From contig CAYLKS010000041.1 of assembly GCA_964384205.1 (NCBI GenBank), positions 1 to 26,316 on the forward strand: a DNA stretch of 26,316 nucleotides, written 5' to 3'. The position numbers and the translations under genes are program-made. The notes under the pieces are model-generated. The model saw only the letters and a program-made list of their open reading frames with translations. It searched no databases and had not been told where the DNA came from. The DNA comes from CAYLKS01 sp964384205 [NCBI: uncultured bacterium] (GTDB lineage Bacteria > JAGOEH01). Of this stretch, positions 17,988-26,224 are shown piece after piece; positions within the stretch are counted from its first letter, which is position 1; every line of letters begins with the position of its first letter.

Positions 17988-18005
17988 TTGGCAATTTTCT
18001 TGACA
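17988..18005 (+). promoter_or_regulatory. Sigma-54-like element before the sensor operon
   Basis: TTGGCAATTTTCTTGACA has the -24 half TTGGCA (17988-17993) and, after the correct ten-base gap following GG, TTGA in place of the consensus TTGC at -12. Transcription would start near 18014, leaving a short leader before the ATG at 18034. The GC-to-GA change weakens the call. The second half also reads as a TTGACA -35 box, but no -10 box lies at a suitable distance. Confidence 0.35.
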
Positions 18006-18033
18006 AATGGAGATTTTTTATTAAGTTCCTTAT

Positions 18034-19338
18034 ATGGCAAGTAAATTGAATTTTAAATATTTATTAGAAGTAGTGCTAATATCTTTAGTGCTACTTCTAA
18101 TTTTTTCTTTTATATTAATACATAATTTTTCTAAAAGAAATGAGCCTGTAGTTTTATATTATGTTGATAATATTACTGCTATACATAGAGAATTGATAAA
18201 TGAATTTAACAAGCAATATAAAAATAGAATTTTTGTTAAAACAATAAATTTACCTTTTTCTAAATTTAGCACAAATGAAAGAAAAGAGCTTATTGCAAGG
18301 GCATTAAGGAGTAAAAATAAACATATAGATATATTTACAGTAGATTTGATATGGGTGAAAAGATTTGCACGATGGGCGTATCCTCTTGATAATGATTTAA
18401 AGGAACTTTTTAACGATAAAGTTATAGATGTTGCAAAAAAATCGTGTATTGTTGATAGAAAGTTAGTTGCATTTCCTTTTTATATTGATCTTTCGTTAAT
18501 GTATTATAGAAAAGATATTCTGGAAAAGTTTTCAGATTATCAAGAGATAAAAAATAAATTGGATAGAGGTATTACATGGAATGAGTTTATAGATTTAGGA
18601 AAGAGATTTACAAAGCAAAAGCAATATTTTTATATATTCCCCGGTAGAAATTTTGAGGGGTTAATGTGTTGGTTTTGGGAAGGCTTATGCAATAAGTATA
18701 GATATGAAAATGGACGGATTATTTTTGATTATGCTTATGCAAGGAGATCATTAAAATTACATAGAGATTTAATATATCATTATAAAATGACTCCCTATGA
18801 TGTGGTTTTTTTCGACGAAGTTAATGGATATATTTATGCATTAGAAAATGATATTCCTTTTTTTAGGGGATGGCCGGGATTTTTAAAACATCATAAGGAT
18901 TTAGTTAATATTAAGTGTGATATTAATAATTTTGATTTTTGTTTATTGCCACATTTTGAAGATTGCCAATCAGGATATACCTTTGGCGGATGGAATTTTA
19001 TGATATCAAAATTTTCTGAACATAAAAAAGAAGCAGCAGAATTTGTTAAATTTATGTTTCAAAAGTCCAGTCAATTATATAGTTTTGATGTTGGGGGCTA
19101 TATTCCTGTGAATAAAGAAGTTTTTGATGAATATATGGAAAGTAATGATGAACTGAAAAAGGCAAATAATCTCCTAAAACATGGTATACATAGGCCTTAT
19201 TCTGAAGAGTATACGAAATATTCAGATATTTTTGCATACTTTATAAATTTATATTTAAAAGATAATAGTATTACAGAAGATGAAGTTATTGATAGTATTA
19301 ATTTTTATTTAAATAAAGATGAGTTATTTACCAGATGA
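18034..19338 (+). CDS. Membrane-tethered extracellular solute-binding protein (family 1), probable sugar sensor
   Basis: A 434-residue protein of the maltose-binding-like solute-binding family 1. Residues about 11-31 form one hydrophobic segment with no lipobox cysteine and no clear cleavage site, so it is probably anchored in the inner membrane facing the periplasm. The two-lobed binding domain spans about 38-430: VLYYVDNITAIHRELINEFN near the start, the hinge-region stretch LVAFPFYIDLSLMYYRKDIL (about 144-163), and the C-lobe pattern GGWNFMISKFSEHKKEAAEF, then GGYIPVN. Tryptophans (W108, W114, W212, W214) could stack on sugar rings. No permease or ATPase gene is present; instead the last bases overlap the start of the kinase gene (ATGA at 19335-19338). 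I infer a ligand-sensing subunit for the kinase, not a transport protein. The Shine-Dalgarno is poor: GGAG at 18009 is 21 bases away, and an in-frame stop precedes the ATG. Confidence 0.87.
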   Translation: MASKLNFKYLLEVVLISLVLLLIFSFILIHNFSKRNEPVVLYYVDNITAIHRELINEFNKQYKNRIFVKTINLPFSKFSTNERKELIARALRSKNKHIDIFTVDLIWVKRFARWAYPLDNDLKELFNDKVIDVAKKSCIVDRKLVAFPFYIDLSLMYYRKDILEKFSDYQEIKNKLDRGITWNEFIDLGKRFTKQKQYFYIFPGRNFEGLMCWFWEGLCNKYRYENGRIIFDYAYARRSLKLHRDLIYHYKMTPYDVVFFDEVNGYIYALENDIPFFRGWPGFLKHHKDLVNIKCDINNFDFCLLPHFEDCQSGYTFGGWNFMISKFSEHKKEAAEFVKFMFQKSSQLYSFDVGGYIPVNKEVFDEYMESNDELKKANNLLKHGIHRPYSEEYTKYSDIFAYFINLYLKDNSITEDEVIDSINFYLNKDELFTR

Positions 19339-20795
19339 GAGTTTTAAAAAAGACTATATTTAGCGAACATTTTGAGTTTAAACATATTTTGATTATTTTT
19401 TTTGTTATTGTACTATTTCAGTTTATGTTTTTTATAATTTTTAAATATACTTTAAAGGATATTGTAAAAAAGACTCAAAAATGGTATCAGAAAAATTATG
19501 CAGAGGTTTTAGGTTCTATAAGTACCAATACTTTTGAGATAGTAATAGAAATTCAAAATTTATTGAAAGAGAATAAAATAAAGGCTTCTAATATTGTAAG
19601 TGCGTATAATATTATTTTTAGTCAGCAATTATTACAAGAGAATATTAATGATGTGTGTATTTTCCTTTTCAAGAATGAAAAAAATTTGATTTTTGATAAT
19701 GGAAGACAGATGTATCTATATTTTTTTGAAGATAAGTATATCAAACCTGAGAAAAAACATGATGTTGCTGTTAGTTATTTGGAAAAAATTTTTGATGAAA
19801 TAAGAGAAAAAGAACATGTTTTTTCTTTTGTCTCAGATGACAATATTTTTTATCTATTTGTGCCATTAGTTCCCCATGGAGAATTTATAGGAGTTGTTTT
19901 TTTTAAGATAAAGATTGAATTAAGTTATTTAAGTGATAATATAGTACAAAGTTATAATGAAATTTCTTTAATCTTTAGTGCATTGATGTTTGTTGGGCTT
20001 TTGGGTATGCTCCTTATATCATCATATACTTTGAATGAAAGAAATGATGCATTAGAGATGTACTATAAAGAAAAAGAAAAATTTATATCGGAACAGATTG
20101 AGCATAAGAAGGAAGTTCAGTTTACCAGAAAAATATATCATACTACTCATAAAGCTGAAAAAATTTTAGGTTTTATGTTAGAAGATTTAAATGAGATAAA
20201 TTGTGATAATTTTGAAGTATATAAAGAAAGATTGAAAAGATATACTAAGTTTGTTTCCAGAGTGTTTTATGATATGAAATGGTTAGATATTCCTGTTAAT
20301 TCAGTAAGAAATATTATTTTTAATACAAATATAAATAAAATTATTGAATTTATTGTGAAAAATATTTTTAAAAGAGTTACTTATGGAAAGACTTATTTTG
20401 ATATTGTATTAAAACTTGATTCTAAACTTCCAAATGTGCATATTAATGAATATGCAATATGGGAAATTTTAGAACCTTTGATTCAAAATTCAATAGATCA
20501 TTCCTGTAAGGATAATATAATTATAGAAATCCAGACTGAATATGATAAAGATAATAAGTTGGGAAAAATTATTATTTCTGATAATGGAAGGGGAATAAAA
20601 GAAGATTTGTTGGAAGAAGAGAATGGAGTCCAAAAAATATTTAAGGAGCAAATTTCCACCAAGAAACATATTGATAATTCTGGATATGGCTGTTTTATTG
20701 CTTATGAAATTGCTGTCAAAAAATGTGGATGGAGAATGAGAGCAGGAAATAATCCAGAGGGTGGAGCATTTTTTGAAATAGTTTTTAAGGTTTAA
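19335..20795 (+). CDS. Membrane sensor histidine kinase with periplasmic domain
   Basis: A 486-residue sensor kinase. Transmembrane segments lie at about 17-39 and 210-231, enclosing a periplasmic domain of about 170 residues that could contact the solute-binding protein. A coiled-coil-like linker follows (about 238-262). The phospho-acceptor region is unusual: there is no standard HExxxP box, and H269 or H272 in IYHTTHKAEK are the candidates. The ATPase domain (about 330-486) has an N-box ELEPLIQNSIDH-like stretch around N385, G1 motif DNGRGI (416-421) and a divergent G2 motif NSGYGCFIA (448-456). The start overlaps the preceding stop by four bases, so binding protein and kinase are translationally coupled, and the response regulator follows after 20 bases. 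The kinase assignment is solid; partner and signal are inferred. Confidence 0.88.
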   Translation: MRVLKKTIFSEHFEFKHILIIFFVIVLFQFMFFIIFKYTLKDIVKKTQKWYQKNYAEVLGSISTNTFEIVIEIQNLLKENKIKASNIVSAYNIIFSQQLLQENINDVCIFLFKNEKNLIFDNGRQMYLYFFEDKYIKPEKKHDVAVSYLEKIFDEIREKEHVFSFVSDDNIFYLFVPLVPHGEFIGVVFFKIKIELSYLSDNIVQSYNEISLIFSALMFVGLLGMLLISSYTLNERNDALEMYYKEKEKFISEQIEHKKEVQFTRKIYHTTHKAEKILGFMLEDLNEINCDNFEVYKERLKRYTKFVSRVFYDMKWLDIPVNSVRNIIFNTNINKIIEFIVKNIFKRVTYGKTYFDIVLKLDSKLPNVHINEYAIWEILEPLIQNSIDHSCKDNIIIEIQTEYDKDNKLGKIIISDNGRGIKEDLLEEENGVQKIFKEQISTKKHIDNSGYGCFIAYEIAVKKCGWRMRAGNNPEGGAFFEIVFKV

Positions 20796-20815
20796 TTTTT
20801 TTTAAAGGAGAGTAT

Positions 20816-22261
20816 TTGATTAATAAAATTAAGTTATTAGTTATTGAGGATGAAGAATTTGACATCAAACGAATAAAAAGGACAATAGAAGCTTTTGAGG
20901 AGAAAATTAAAATTGTAGATGTTGTTAATAATGGAGAAGAAGCAATAAGACTTGTTTCTGAGAAAAAAGGTCTTTATGATGTAGTAATAATGGATTTCCA
21001 AATTTCAGGGAGAATTAGAGGAGAAGTTTTGATTAAAAAATTAAAAAGCATCTCCCCCACGATACAAATAATTGTTGTTACTAAGATGACTATTCATATT
21101 TCAGATTTTGGTTTTGCAAAAAGTTTGCTTGATGCAGGAGCTTTATGGTATTGTACAAAATATCCAGCAGATATAGAAGATTATATATACCAACCGACTG
21201 ATTTTATTTTAAATATTTTCAATGCTTATGAGAAAAAACAATTGGAATTGAAAAATATTAAAACTAAAAAGAAATTTATACAGAAAATTAATGATATTCT
21301 TGAGGAAAAGGAAATTATAGGTTCGTCAGAATATATTAAAAATATAAAAAAACAAATTGAGATTTATTCCCAAAATAATTCTACTGTATTAATTACAGGT
21401 GAATCCGGTACAGGTAAAGAATTAGTTGCTTTTAATATTCATTATAGAAGTGGCAGAAAATTTGAAAAATTTTTATCTATAAATTGTGCAAGCCTTCCTG
21501 AAACATTATTAGAAAGCGAGTTATTTGGATATGAAAAAGGTTCTTTTACTGGTGCTACTGAGTCAAAAAAAGGTATTTTTGAAAGTGCTAATAATGGAAC
21601 AGTTTTTCTGGACGAAATAGGAGAATTATCATTGCCAGCACAAGCGAAGTTGTTAAGAGTATTAGAGTATAATGAAATTGATAAAATTGGTAAAAGAGAA
21701 AAAATAAAAATAAATGTTAGAGTTATTTGTGCTACAAATAAAAATCTTGAAGAAGAAGTGAAAAAAGGGAAATTTAGAAAAGATTTATTTTACAGAATAA
21801 ATGTACTTTTTATAAAATTAAAGCCATTAAGGGAGAGGAAAGAAGATATACCAGAACTTTTTGATTTTTTCCTCAAAAAGTATGCTAATGAGTTTGGGAT
21901 TGAATCGCCTACTATTTCAGATAGCGTTTATAAATTGCTATTAGAATATGATTGGCCGGGGAATATAAGGCAGCTTCAAAATGTTGTGCAAAGGCTTTTA
22001 TTAAATTATAGAGGGAATGTAATAAAAGAAGATAATTTATTGGTTGCTCTTGGTGATAATAGATTGACTTATGATAATATATTTACTTTTGACAATCAAG
22101 ACAGAGAAATTAAACCTTTAAAATATGTAGAAAAAGAATTCAGGAAAAAATATTTCCTTTTTGTTAGAAAGAATACTAAATCTGATGCAGAAGCTGCACG
22201 TTTATTAGGTCTTGCACCACCTAATTATTATAGAATGTGTAAAGAGTTAGGAATTAAATAG
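20816..22261 (+). CDS. NtrC-family sigma-54-dependent response regulator
   Basis: A 481-residue transcription activator with the three standard domains. Receiver (about 5-125): acidic pair E11-D12, phospho-acceptor D60 in VVIMDFQ, T89 and K115. AAA+ domain (about 167-400): Walker A GESGTGKE (195-202), the sigma-54 contact loop GSFTGA (242-247, a common form of GAFTGA), Walker B VFLDEI (263-268) and the arginine-finger region RKDLFYRIN (321-329). A Fis-type helix-turn-helix closes the protein (SDAEAARLLGLAPPNYYRM). It should be phosphorylated by the upstream kinase and activate sigma-54 promoters; the targets may be this locus. The start is TTG at 20816, with AAAGGAG at 20804-20810 at ideal spacing and no better ATG or GTG nearby. 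The rare start codon may keep its level below that of the kinase. Confidence 0.94.
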   Translation: MINKIKLLVIEDEEFDIKRIKRTIEAFEEKIKIVDVVNNGEEAIRLVSEKKGLYDVVIMDFQISGRIRGEVLIKKLKSISPTIQIIVVTKMTIHISDFGFAKSLLDAGALWYCTKYPADIEDYIYQPTDFILNIFNAYEKKQLELKNIKTKKKFIQKINDILEEKEIIGSSEYIKNIKKQIEIYSQNNSTVLITGESGTGKELVAFNIHYRSGRKFEKFLSINCASLPETLLESELFGYEKGSFTGATESKKGIFESANNGTVFLDEIGELSLPAQAKLLRVLEYNEIDKIGKREKIKINVRVICATNKNLEEEVKKGKFRKDLFYRINVLFIKLKPLRERKEDIPELFDFFLKKYANEFGIESPTISDSVYKLLLEYDWPGNIRQLQNVVQRLLLNYRGNVIKEDNLLVALGDNRLTYDNIFTFDNQDREIKPLKYVEKEFRKKYFLFVRKNTKSDAEAARLLGLAPPNYYRMCKELGIK

Positions 22262-22274
22262 AAAGGGTTCTAAA

Positions 22275-23999
22275 ATGAAACGAATAATTATTGTTTATTT
22301 ATTACTTTTTACAAGTTTTTTTGCTTTTGATAAACCTTATAGAGGAGCAGAATATAGAACAAAGTCAGCATTTTTATATGGAAAGTTTGAAGTTAGAATG
22401 AAATCAGCAGGTTATTCCGGTATGTTATGCTCTTTTTTTACATTTCATGATCCTGATCCTTTTGACATCAATAAATGGAATGAAATCGATATTGAAATTC
22501 TTGGAAGATATAATAATGAAGTACAATTTAATGTTATCACTCCAGGTATTGTGAATCATGTAAAAAGAGATACAGTATGGTTTAATCCCCATAATGATTT
22601 TCATGTTTATTCTATTGAGTGGACACCTTTTTATGTAAGTTGGTCTGTGGATGGGTTTGAGGTTTTTAGAGAAACAGAGGAGCATATAGGGACTTTAATT
22701 TATCCTCAAAAACTAATGATGAATATATGGCAGTCAACTAATAAAGATTGGACTGGCGTTTTTTATGAAAATTCATTGCCTATATATGCATATTATGATT
22801 GGGTTAAATATTATTCATATACACCAGGCAAGAATGATAATTTTACATTAGAATGGACAGATAATTTTGATTATTTTGATCAATCAAGATGGGAGAAAGC
22901 ATCACATACTTTTAGTGATAATAATACACAGTTTATTCCAGACAATGCTGTTTTAAAAGATGGTTATTTAATTTTATGTTTAACAAATAAATATAATCTT
23001 GGATTTGATAATAGGAAAATAACTTCAGTAGATACTGACCCACCATATATTATATATGCAAAAAATTATTTATCAAAAATTAATGTTCAGTTTTCAGAAC
23101 CAATAAATAGAGATATATCAACTTCAAATTTTATTATTCCTGGAGTAAATATAGATTCATTGCAAATATCAGAAGATAATAAAATGGTTGTCTTATTTCC
23201 AGATAGCATAACAAATACTAAAAAATATATTTTAATTCCAAGTTCTATAAAAGATACTTGTGGGAATATTATAAAAACTCAAAGATTTGATATTGTCAAT
23301 GGAGTTGTTCCTCCTTGTACTATCAATTGCGGCGTAGATGATACAGTATGGAATAATGGCGTTGAATATGGTTATGCGGGAGGTAATGTTAATTATTGTT
23401 TTGATAAAGAGATAAATAATACAGAAAAAGATTCTTTATTCCAAAGCTATATTAATGGAATTGGCTTTTATTCTGTGAATCTTGAAAATGGCGAATATGA
23501 TGTGACTTTGTTTTTTTCTGAAAATGAGTTCAATCAAAAATCAAAAAGAATATTTGATGTATTTTGTGAAAATGAAAAAATTATCGAGAATTTAGACATA
23601 TATGAACGAGCAGGAAGTTTTTCTGCTCTGGAAGTAAAATTTTCTACCAGAGTTTTGGATAGAAGGTTAGATTTATATTTTTCACCTGTTATAGGTAATC
23701 CTCTTTTATGTGGAATAAAAATAGAAAACAAAAATTCAACTTCAATAAAGGAGCATCAGGGAAAAACAAAGAATATTAAAGTTTACCCTAATCCTAATAA
23801 TGGTATTTTGTATTGTGAATCTGAGGATTTTTTAAATCGTATAGATATTTATAATGTTGTAGGTGAAAAAATCATTAGCAAACAAGTTGACAATAATAAA
23901 GCTATTTTGAATTTGACTGAGTTTTCTAATGGGATATATTTTTTAAGAGTAATTTCCAGTGATTTTGATATAATAAAGAAGATAATTATTTTGAAATAG
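22275..23999 (+). CDS. GH16 lichenase, circularly permuted (Fibrobacter type), with malectin-like domain and T9SS tail
   Basis: Secreted endo-beta-1,3-1,4-glucanase of 574 residues. A signal peptide (1-18) leads into the GH16 domain (about 19-245). The catalytic strand is NEIDIE: E70 nucleophile, D72, E74 acid/base. The ExDxE spacing without an inserted residue is that of lichenases, not laminarinases (ExDxxE). The strand order is permuted: the chain begins at GAEYRTKSAFLYGKFEVRMK, passes DWVKYYSYTPG (about 175-185), and only then shows the stretch that opens ordinary Bacillus lichenases (FTLEWTDNFDYFDQSRWEK, 190-208; LKDGYLILCLTNK, 227-239). Fibrobacter succinogenes lichenase has this order. 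Next come a bacterial Ig-like segment (about 254-342), a malectin-like domain (about 349-484) and a T9SS sorting domain (about 499-574; VYPNPNNGILYCES). It follows the regulator gene by 13 bases, with GAAAGGG as ribosome-binding site. Confidence 0.93.
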   Translation: MKRIIIVYLLLFTSFFAFDKPYRGAEYRTKSAFLYGKFEVRMKSAGYSGMLCSFFTFHDPDPFDINKWNEIDIEILGRYNNEVQFNVITPGIVNHVKRDTVWFNPHNDFHVYSIEWTPFYVSWSVDGFEVFRETEEHIGTLIYPQKLMMNIWQSTNKDWTGVFYENSLPIYAYYDWVKYYSYTPGKNDNFTLEWTDNFDYFDQSRWEKASHTFSDNNTQFIPDNAVLKDGYLILCLTNKYNLGFDNRKITSVDTDPPYIIYAKNYLSKINVQFSEPINRDISTSNFIIPGVNIDSLQISEDNKMVVLFPDSITNTKKYILIPSSIKDTCGNIIKTQRFDIVNGVVPPCTINCGVDDTVWNNGVEYGYAGGNVNYCFDKEINNTEKDSLFQSYINGIGFYSVNLENGEYDVTLFFSENEFNQKSKRIFDVFCENEKIIENLDIYERAGSFSALEVKFSTRVLDRRLDLYFSPVIGNPLLCGIKIENKNSTSIKEHQGKTKNIKVYPNPNNGILYCESEDFLNRIDIYNVVGEKIISKQVDNNKAILNLTEFSNGIYFLRVISSDFDIIKKIIILK

Positions 24000-24101
24000 A
24001 GCGAGCTTGTTTCTTTTTTAGAAAAATAGTTTTTTTATATTTATTTCTTGAAATTTAAAGAAAAATCTTTATTTTTGAATAGAAAAAAGGAGGAATCATT
24101 T

Positions 24102-26129
24102 ATGAAAAGGTTTTTTGTGTTTATTTTAACTTTATTTGTTTTTTCATCTTTATTTGCCCTTGAAAAAAGAGCAATAGTTCCTGAAGATTTATGGAAGATG
24201 AAAAGGGTCGGGGAAGGAGCTTTATCTCCAGATGGTAAATTTTTAGCATTTACTGTAACTTCTTATAAACTTGCTGATAATTCAGGTAGTACACAGATTT
24301 GGTTGCTTGATACAAAAACAAAAAAGTATTATCAAATTACAGAAAAAGGTGATAATTTTAATCATGTTTGGTGTAAAGATTCAAAAAATTTGCTTTTTTT
24401 ATCAACACGAGATGATATTGTAAAAGTTTTTAAGAAAAATATTGAAACAAAAGATGAACAAAAATTTTTTGAAGTTCCGGTTAGTATTAGTTCGTTTAAA
24501 ATTTCTAAAAATGGTAGATATTTAGCATTTTATGCGAAGCTGTATTCTGGTGCAAAGACATTAGAGGAAAGTGGAAAATTGAAGGAAGAAAAAAGTAAAA
24601 GCAAGGTTAAGGCGAGAATAATAGAGGATTTACCTTATAGAATATGGAATCATTGGTGCAATGATTATAAATCACATATTTTCGTTGCAGATTTAAAAAC
24701 AGGGAAGATAAAGGATGTTTCTCCAAAAGCAAAATATGTACCACCAGTTGACTTAGGTAGTGGTTTTGATTTTTCTCCTGATGAGAAATATTTGGTATAT
24801 GTAACTAATCTTGATGAGAATCTTGAAGCTTCAACTAATAATGATATTTTTCTTGTTAAATTAAGTGATTTTAGTATAAGTAAAATAACAGAAAGTAAAG
24901 CATGTGATAATAATCCTGTCTTTTCACCTAATGGTAAATATATTGCATATAAGGCAATGAGAAGACCCGGATTTGAAGCTGATCAATATGATCTTATTAT
25001 ATATGATATAAAAAAACAAAAATCTAAAAATTTGACATTGGATTTTGATAGAGATATTGGTTCTATTTATTGGTCTTATAATTCTAAATATATTTATTCT
25101 AATATCCTTGATAATGGTAGAGTGAAATTATATAAAATTAATAAAAGTAATGGTAAAATAAAGGTTTTATACAAAGAACATTATAATGTTATTCTTGGTA
25201 ATGATAAAAAATTTATATATTTTAAACAGCAAAGAGCAAATTTGCCTTATGAAATTTTCAGGATCAATTTAAAGAATAATAAAATTGAACAATTAACATT
25301 TTTGAATAAAAAAATTCTTGATTCATTAGAAATGAATTCTTTAGAAGATTTCTATTTTACAAGTTTTGATGGTAGAAAAGTGCATGCTTTGATATTAAAG
25401 CCACCTTTTTTTGACAAAAATAAGAAATATCCTCTTATTTATTTAATTCATGGTGGTCCACAAGGAGCATGGGAAGATGATTTCCATTATAGATGGAATA
25501 GTGAATTATTTGCATCAAGGGGATATTTTGTAGCAATGGTTAATTTTAGAGGTTCTAAAGGATATGGTCAAGATTTTTGCGATCAGGTAAGTAAAAATTG
25601 GGGTGGTGGACCGTACAAAGATTTAATGATAGGATTAGATAGTATATTAGCCTTTTATAAAGACAATATAGATCCTGAAAGAGTTGGAGCAGCTGGTGCT
25701 TCTTATGGAGGCTTTATGATAGATTGGATATCAACGCAGGAAGGTAGTCAAAAATTTAAATGTTTAGTATCCCATGATGGTGTTTTTGATCAGTTTTCTG
25801 AATATGGTACAACAGAAGAATTATGGTTTCCTAATTGGGAATTTGGTGGAAATCCTTATGAAAATCCAGAATTATATGAAAAATGGTCACCTTCAAAATA
25901 TATAAAAAATTATAAAAAATATAAAACTCCTATGCTAATTATACATGGGGAGAACGATTATAGAGTACCAATCAATCAGGGGTTACAATTATTTACTGCT
26001 TTACAGGTTATGGGAGTTCCTTCGAAATTGTTATATTTTCCAGATGAAGATCATTTTGTAACAAAACCTCAAAATTCTATATTATGGTGGAACACAGTAT
26101 TAGATTGGATTGATAGATATTGCAAGTAA
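24102..26129 (+). CDS. S9-family serine peptidase (prolyl oligopeptidase / acylaminoacyl peptidase type)
   Basis: A 675-residue exported peptidase that probably trims oligopeptides in the periplasm. ATG 24102 is chosen because AAGGAGG lies at 24088-24094 and a signal peptide follows (residues 1-19, FVFILTLFVFSSLFA); the in-frame TTG at 24048 would add 18 charged residues and spoil it. The N-terminal beta-propeller (about 25-410) shows repeated SPDGKFLAF-type blades (ALSPDGKFLAF, FSPDEKYLVY, FSPNGKYIAY). The alpha/beta hydrolase domain (about 415-675) has the oxyanion stretch LIHGGPQGAW, nucleophile S534 in GASYGGFM, D619 in GENDYRV and H651 in DEDHF. The gap before it (24000-24101) contains no clear terminator or promoter, so it may be read from upstream. 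It has no T9SS tail and no evident link to glucan use. Confidence 0.94.
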   Translation: MKRFFVFILTLFVFSSLFALEKRAIVPEDLWKMKRVGEGALSPDGKFLAFTVTSYKLADNSGSTQIWLLDTKTKKYYQITEKGDNFNHVWCKDSKNLLFLSTRDDIVKVFKKNIETKDEQKFFEVPVSISSFKISKNGRYLAFYAKLYSGAKTLEESGKLKEEKSKSKVKARIIEDLPYRIWNHWCNDYKSHIFVADLKTGKIKDVSPKAKYVPPVDLGSGFDFSPDEKYLVYVTNLDENLEASTNNDIFLVKLSDFSISKITESKACDNNPVFSPNGKYIAYKAMRRPGFEADQYDLIIYDIKKQKSKNLTLDFDRDIGSIYWSYNSKYIYSNILDNGRVKLYKINKSNGKIKVLYKEHYNVILGNDKKFIYFKQQRANLPYEIFRINLKNNKIEQLTFLNKKILDSLEMNSLEDFYFTSFDGRKVHALILKPPFFDKNKKYPLIYLIHGGPQGAWEDDFHYRWNSELFASRGYFVAMVNFRGSKGYGQDFCDQVSKNWGGGPYKDLMIGLDSILAFYKDNIDPERVGAAGASYGGFMIDWISTQEGSQKFKCLVSHDGVFDQFSEYGTTEELWFPNWEFGGNPYENPELYEKWSPSKYIKNYKKYKTPMLIIHGENDYRVPINQGLQLFTALQVMGVPSKLLYFPDEDHFVTKPQNSILWWNTVLDWIDRYCK

Positions 26130-26149
26130 TATGTTATTGATATATATTG

Positions 26150-26186
26150 AAAAAAGGGTTACCATTAAGATGGTAACCCTTTTTTT
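26150..26186. terminator. Strong bidirectional intrinsic terminator
   Basis: AAAAAAGGGTTACCAT (26150-26165) pairs perfectly with ATGGTAACCCTTTTTT (26170-26185) around the four-base loop TAAG. The A tract on one side and T tract on the other make it work in both directions. It ends the plus-strand cluster after the S9 peptidase and can also serve the convergent gene entering from the right edge. Confidence 0.93.
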
Positions 26187-26224
26187 ATATATATGCCCCC
26201 ACTATTGTCGCTGTTAGTTCACTA

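Noticed and set aside
18000-18036. Sigma-70 promoter built on TTGACA at 18000
   Set aside because: No -10 box occurs 16-18 bases downstream; the nearest TATATG is 25 bases away and overlaps the start codon.
18034-19338. Treating the solute-binding protein as part of an ABC sugar importer
   Set aside because: No permease or ATPase gene lies in the window, the protein lacks a lipobox, and the gene overlaps a histidine kinase gene.
22275-23010. Calling the GH16 enzyme a laminarinase
   Set aside because: The catalytic strand reads ExDxE without the extra residue of laminarinases, and the surrounding sequence follows lichenases.
24048-24101. An 18-residue N-terminal extension of the S9 peptidase from TTG 24048
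   Set aside because: It would put charged residues ahead of a good signal peptide, and AAGGAGG is placed correctly for ATG 24102.
24000-24101. Terminator or promoter between the lichenase and the peptidase gene
   Set aside because: Only a five-base stem (AAAGA/TCTTT near 24057-24070) and T runs are seen; neither is convincing in such AT-rich sequence, and no -35/-10 pair has proper spacing.
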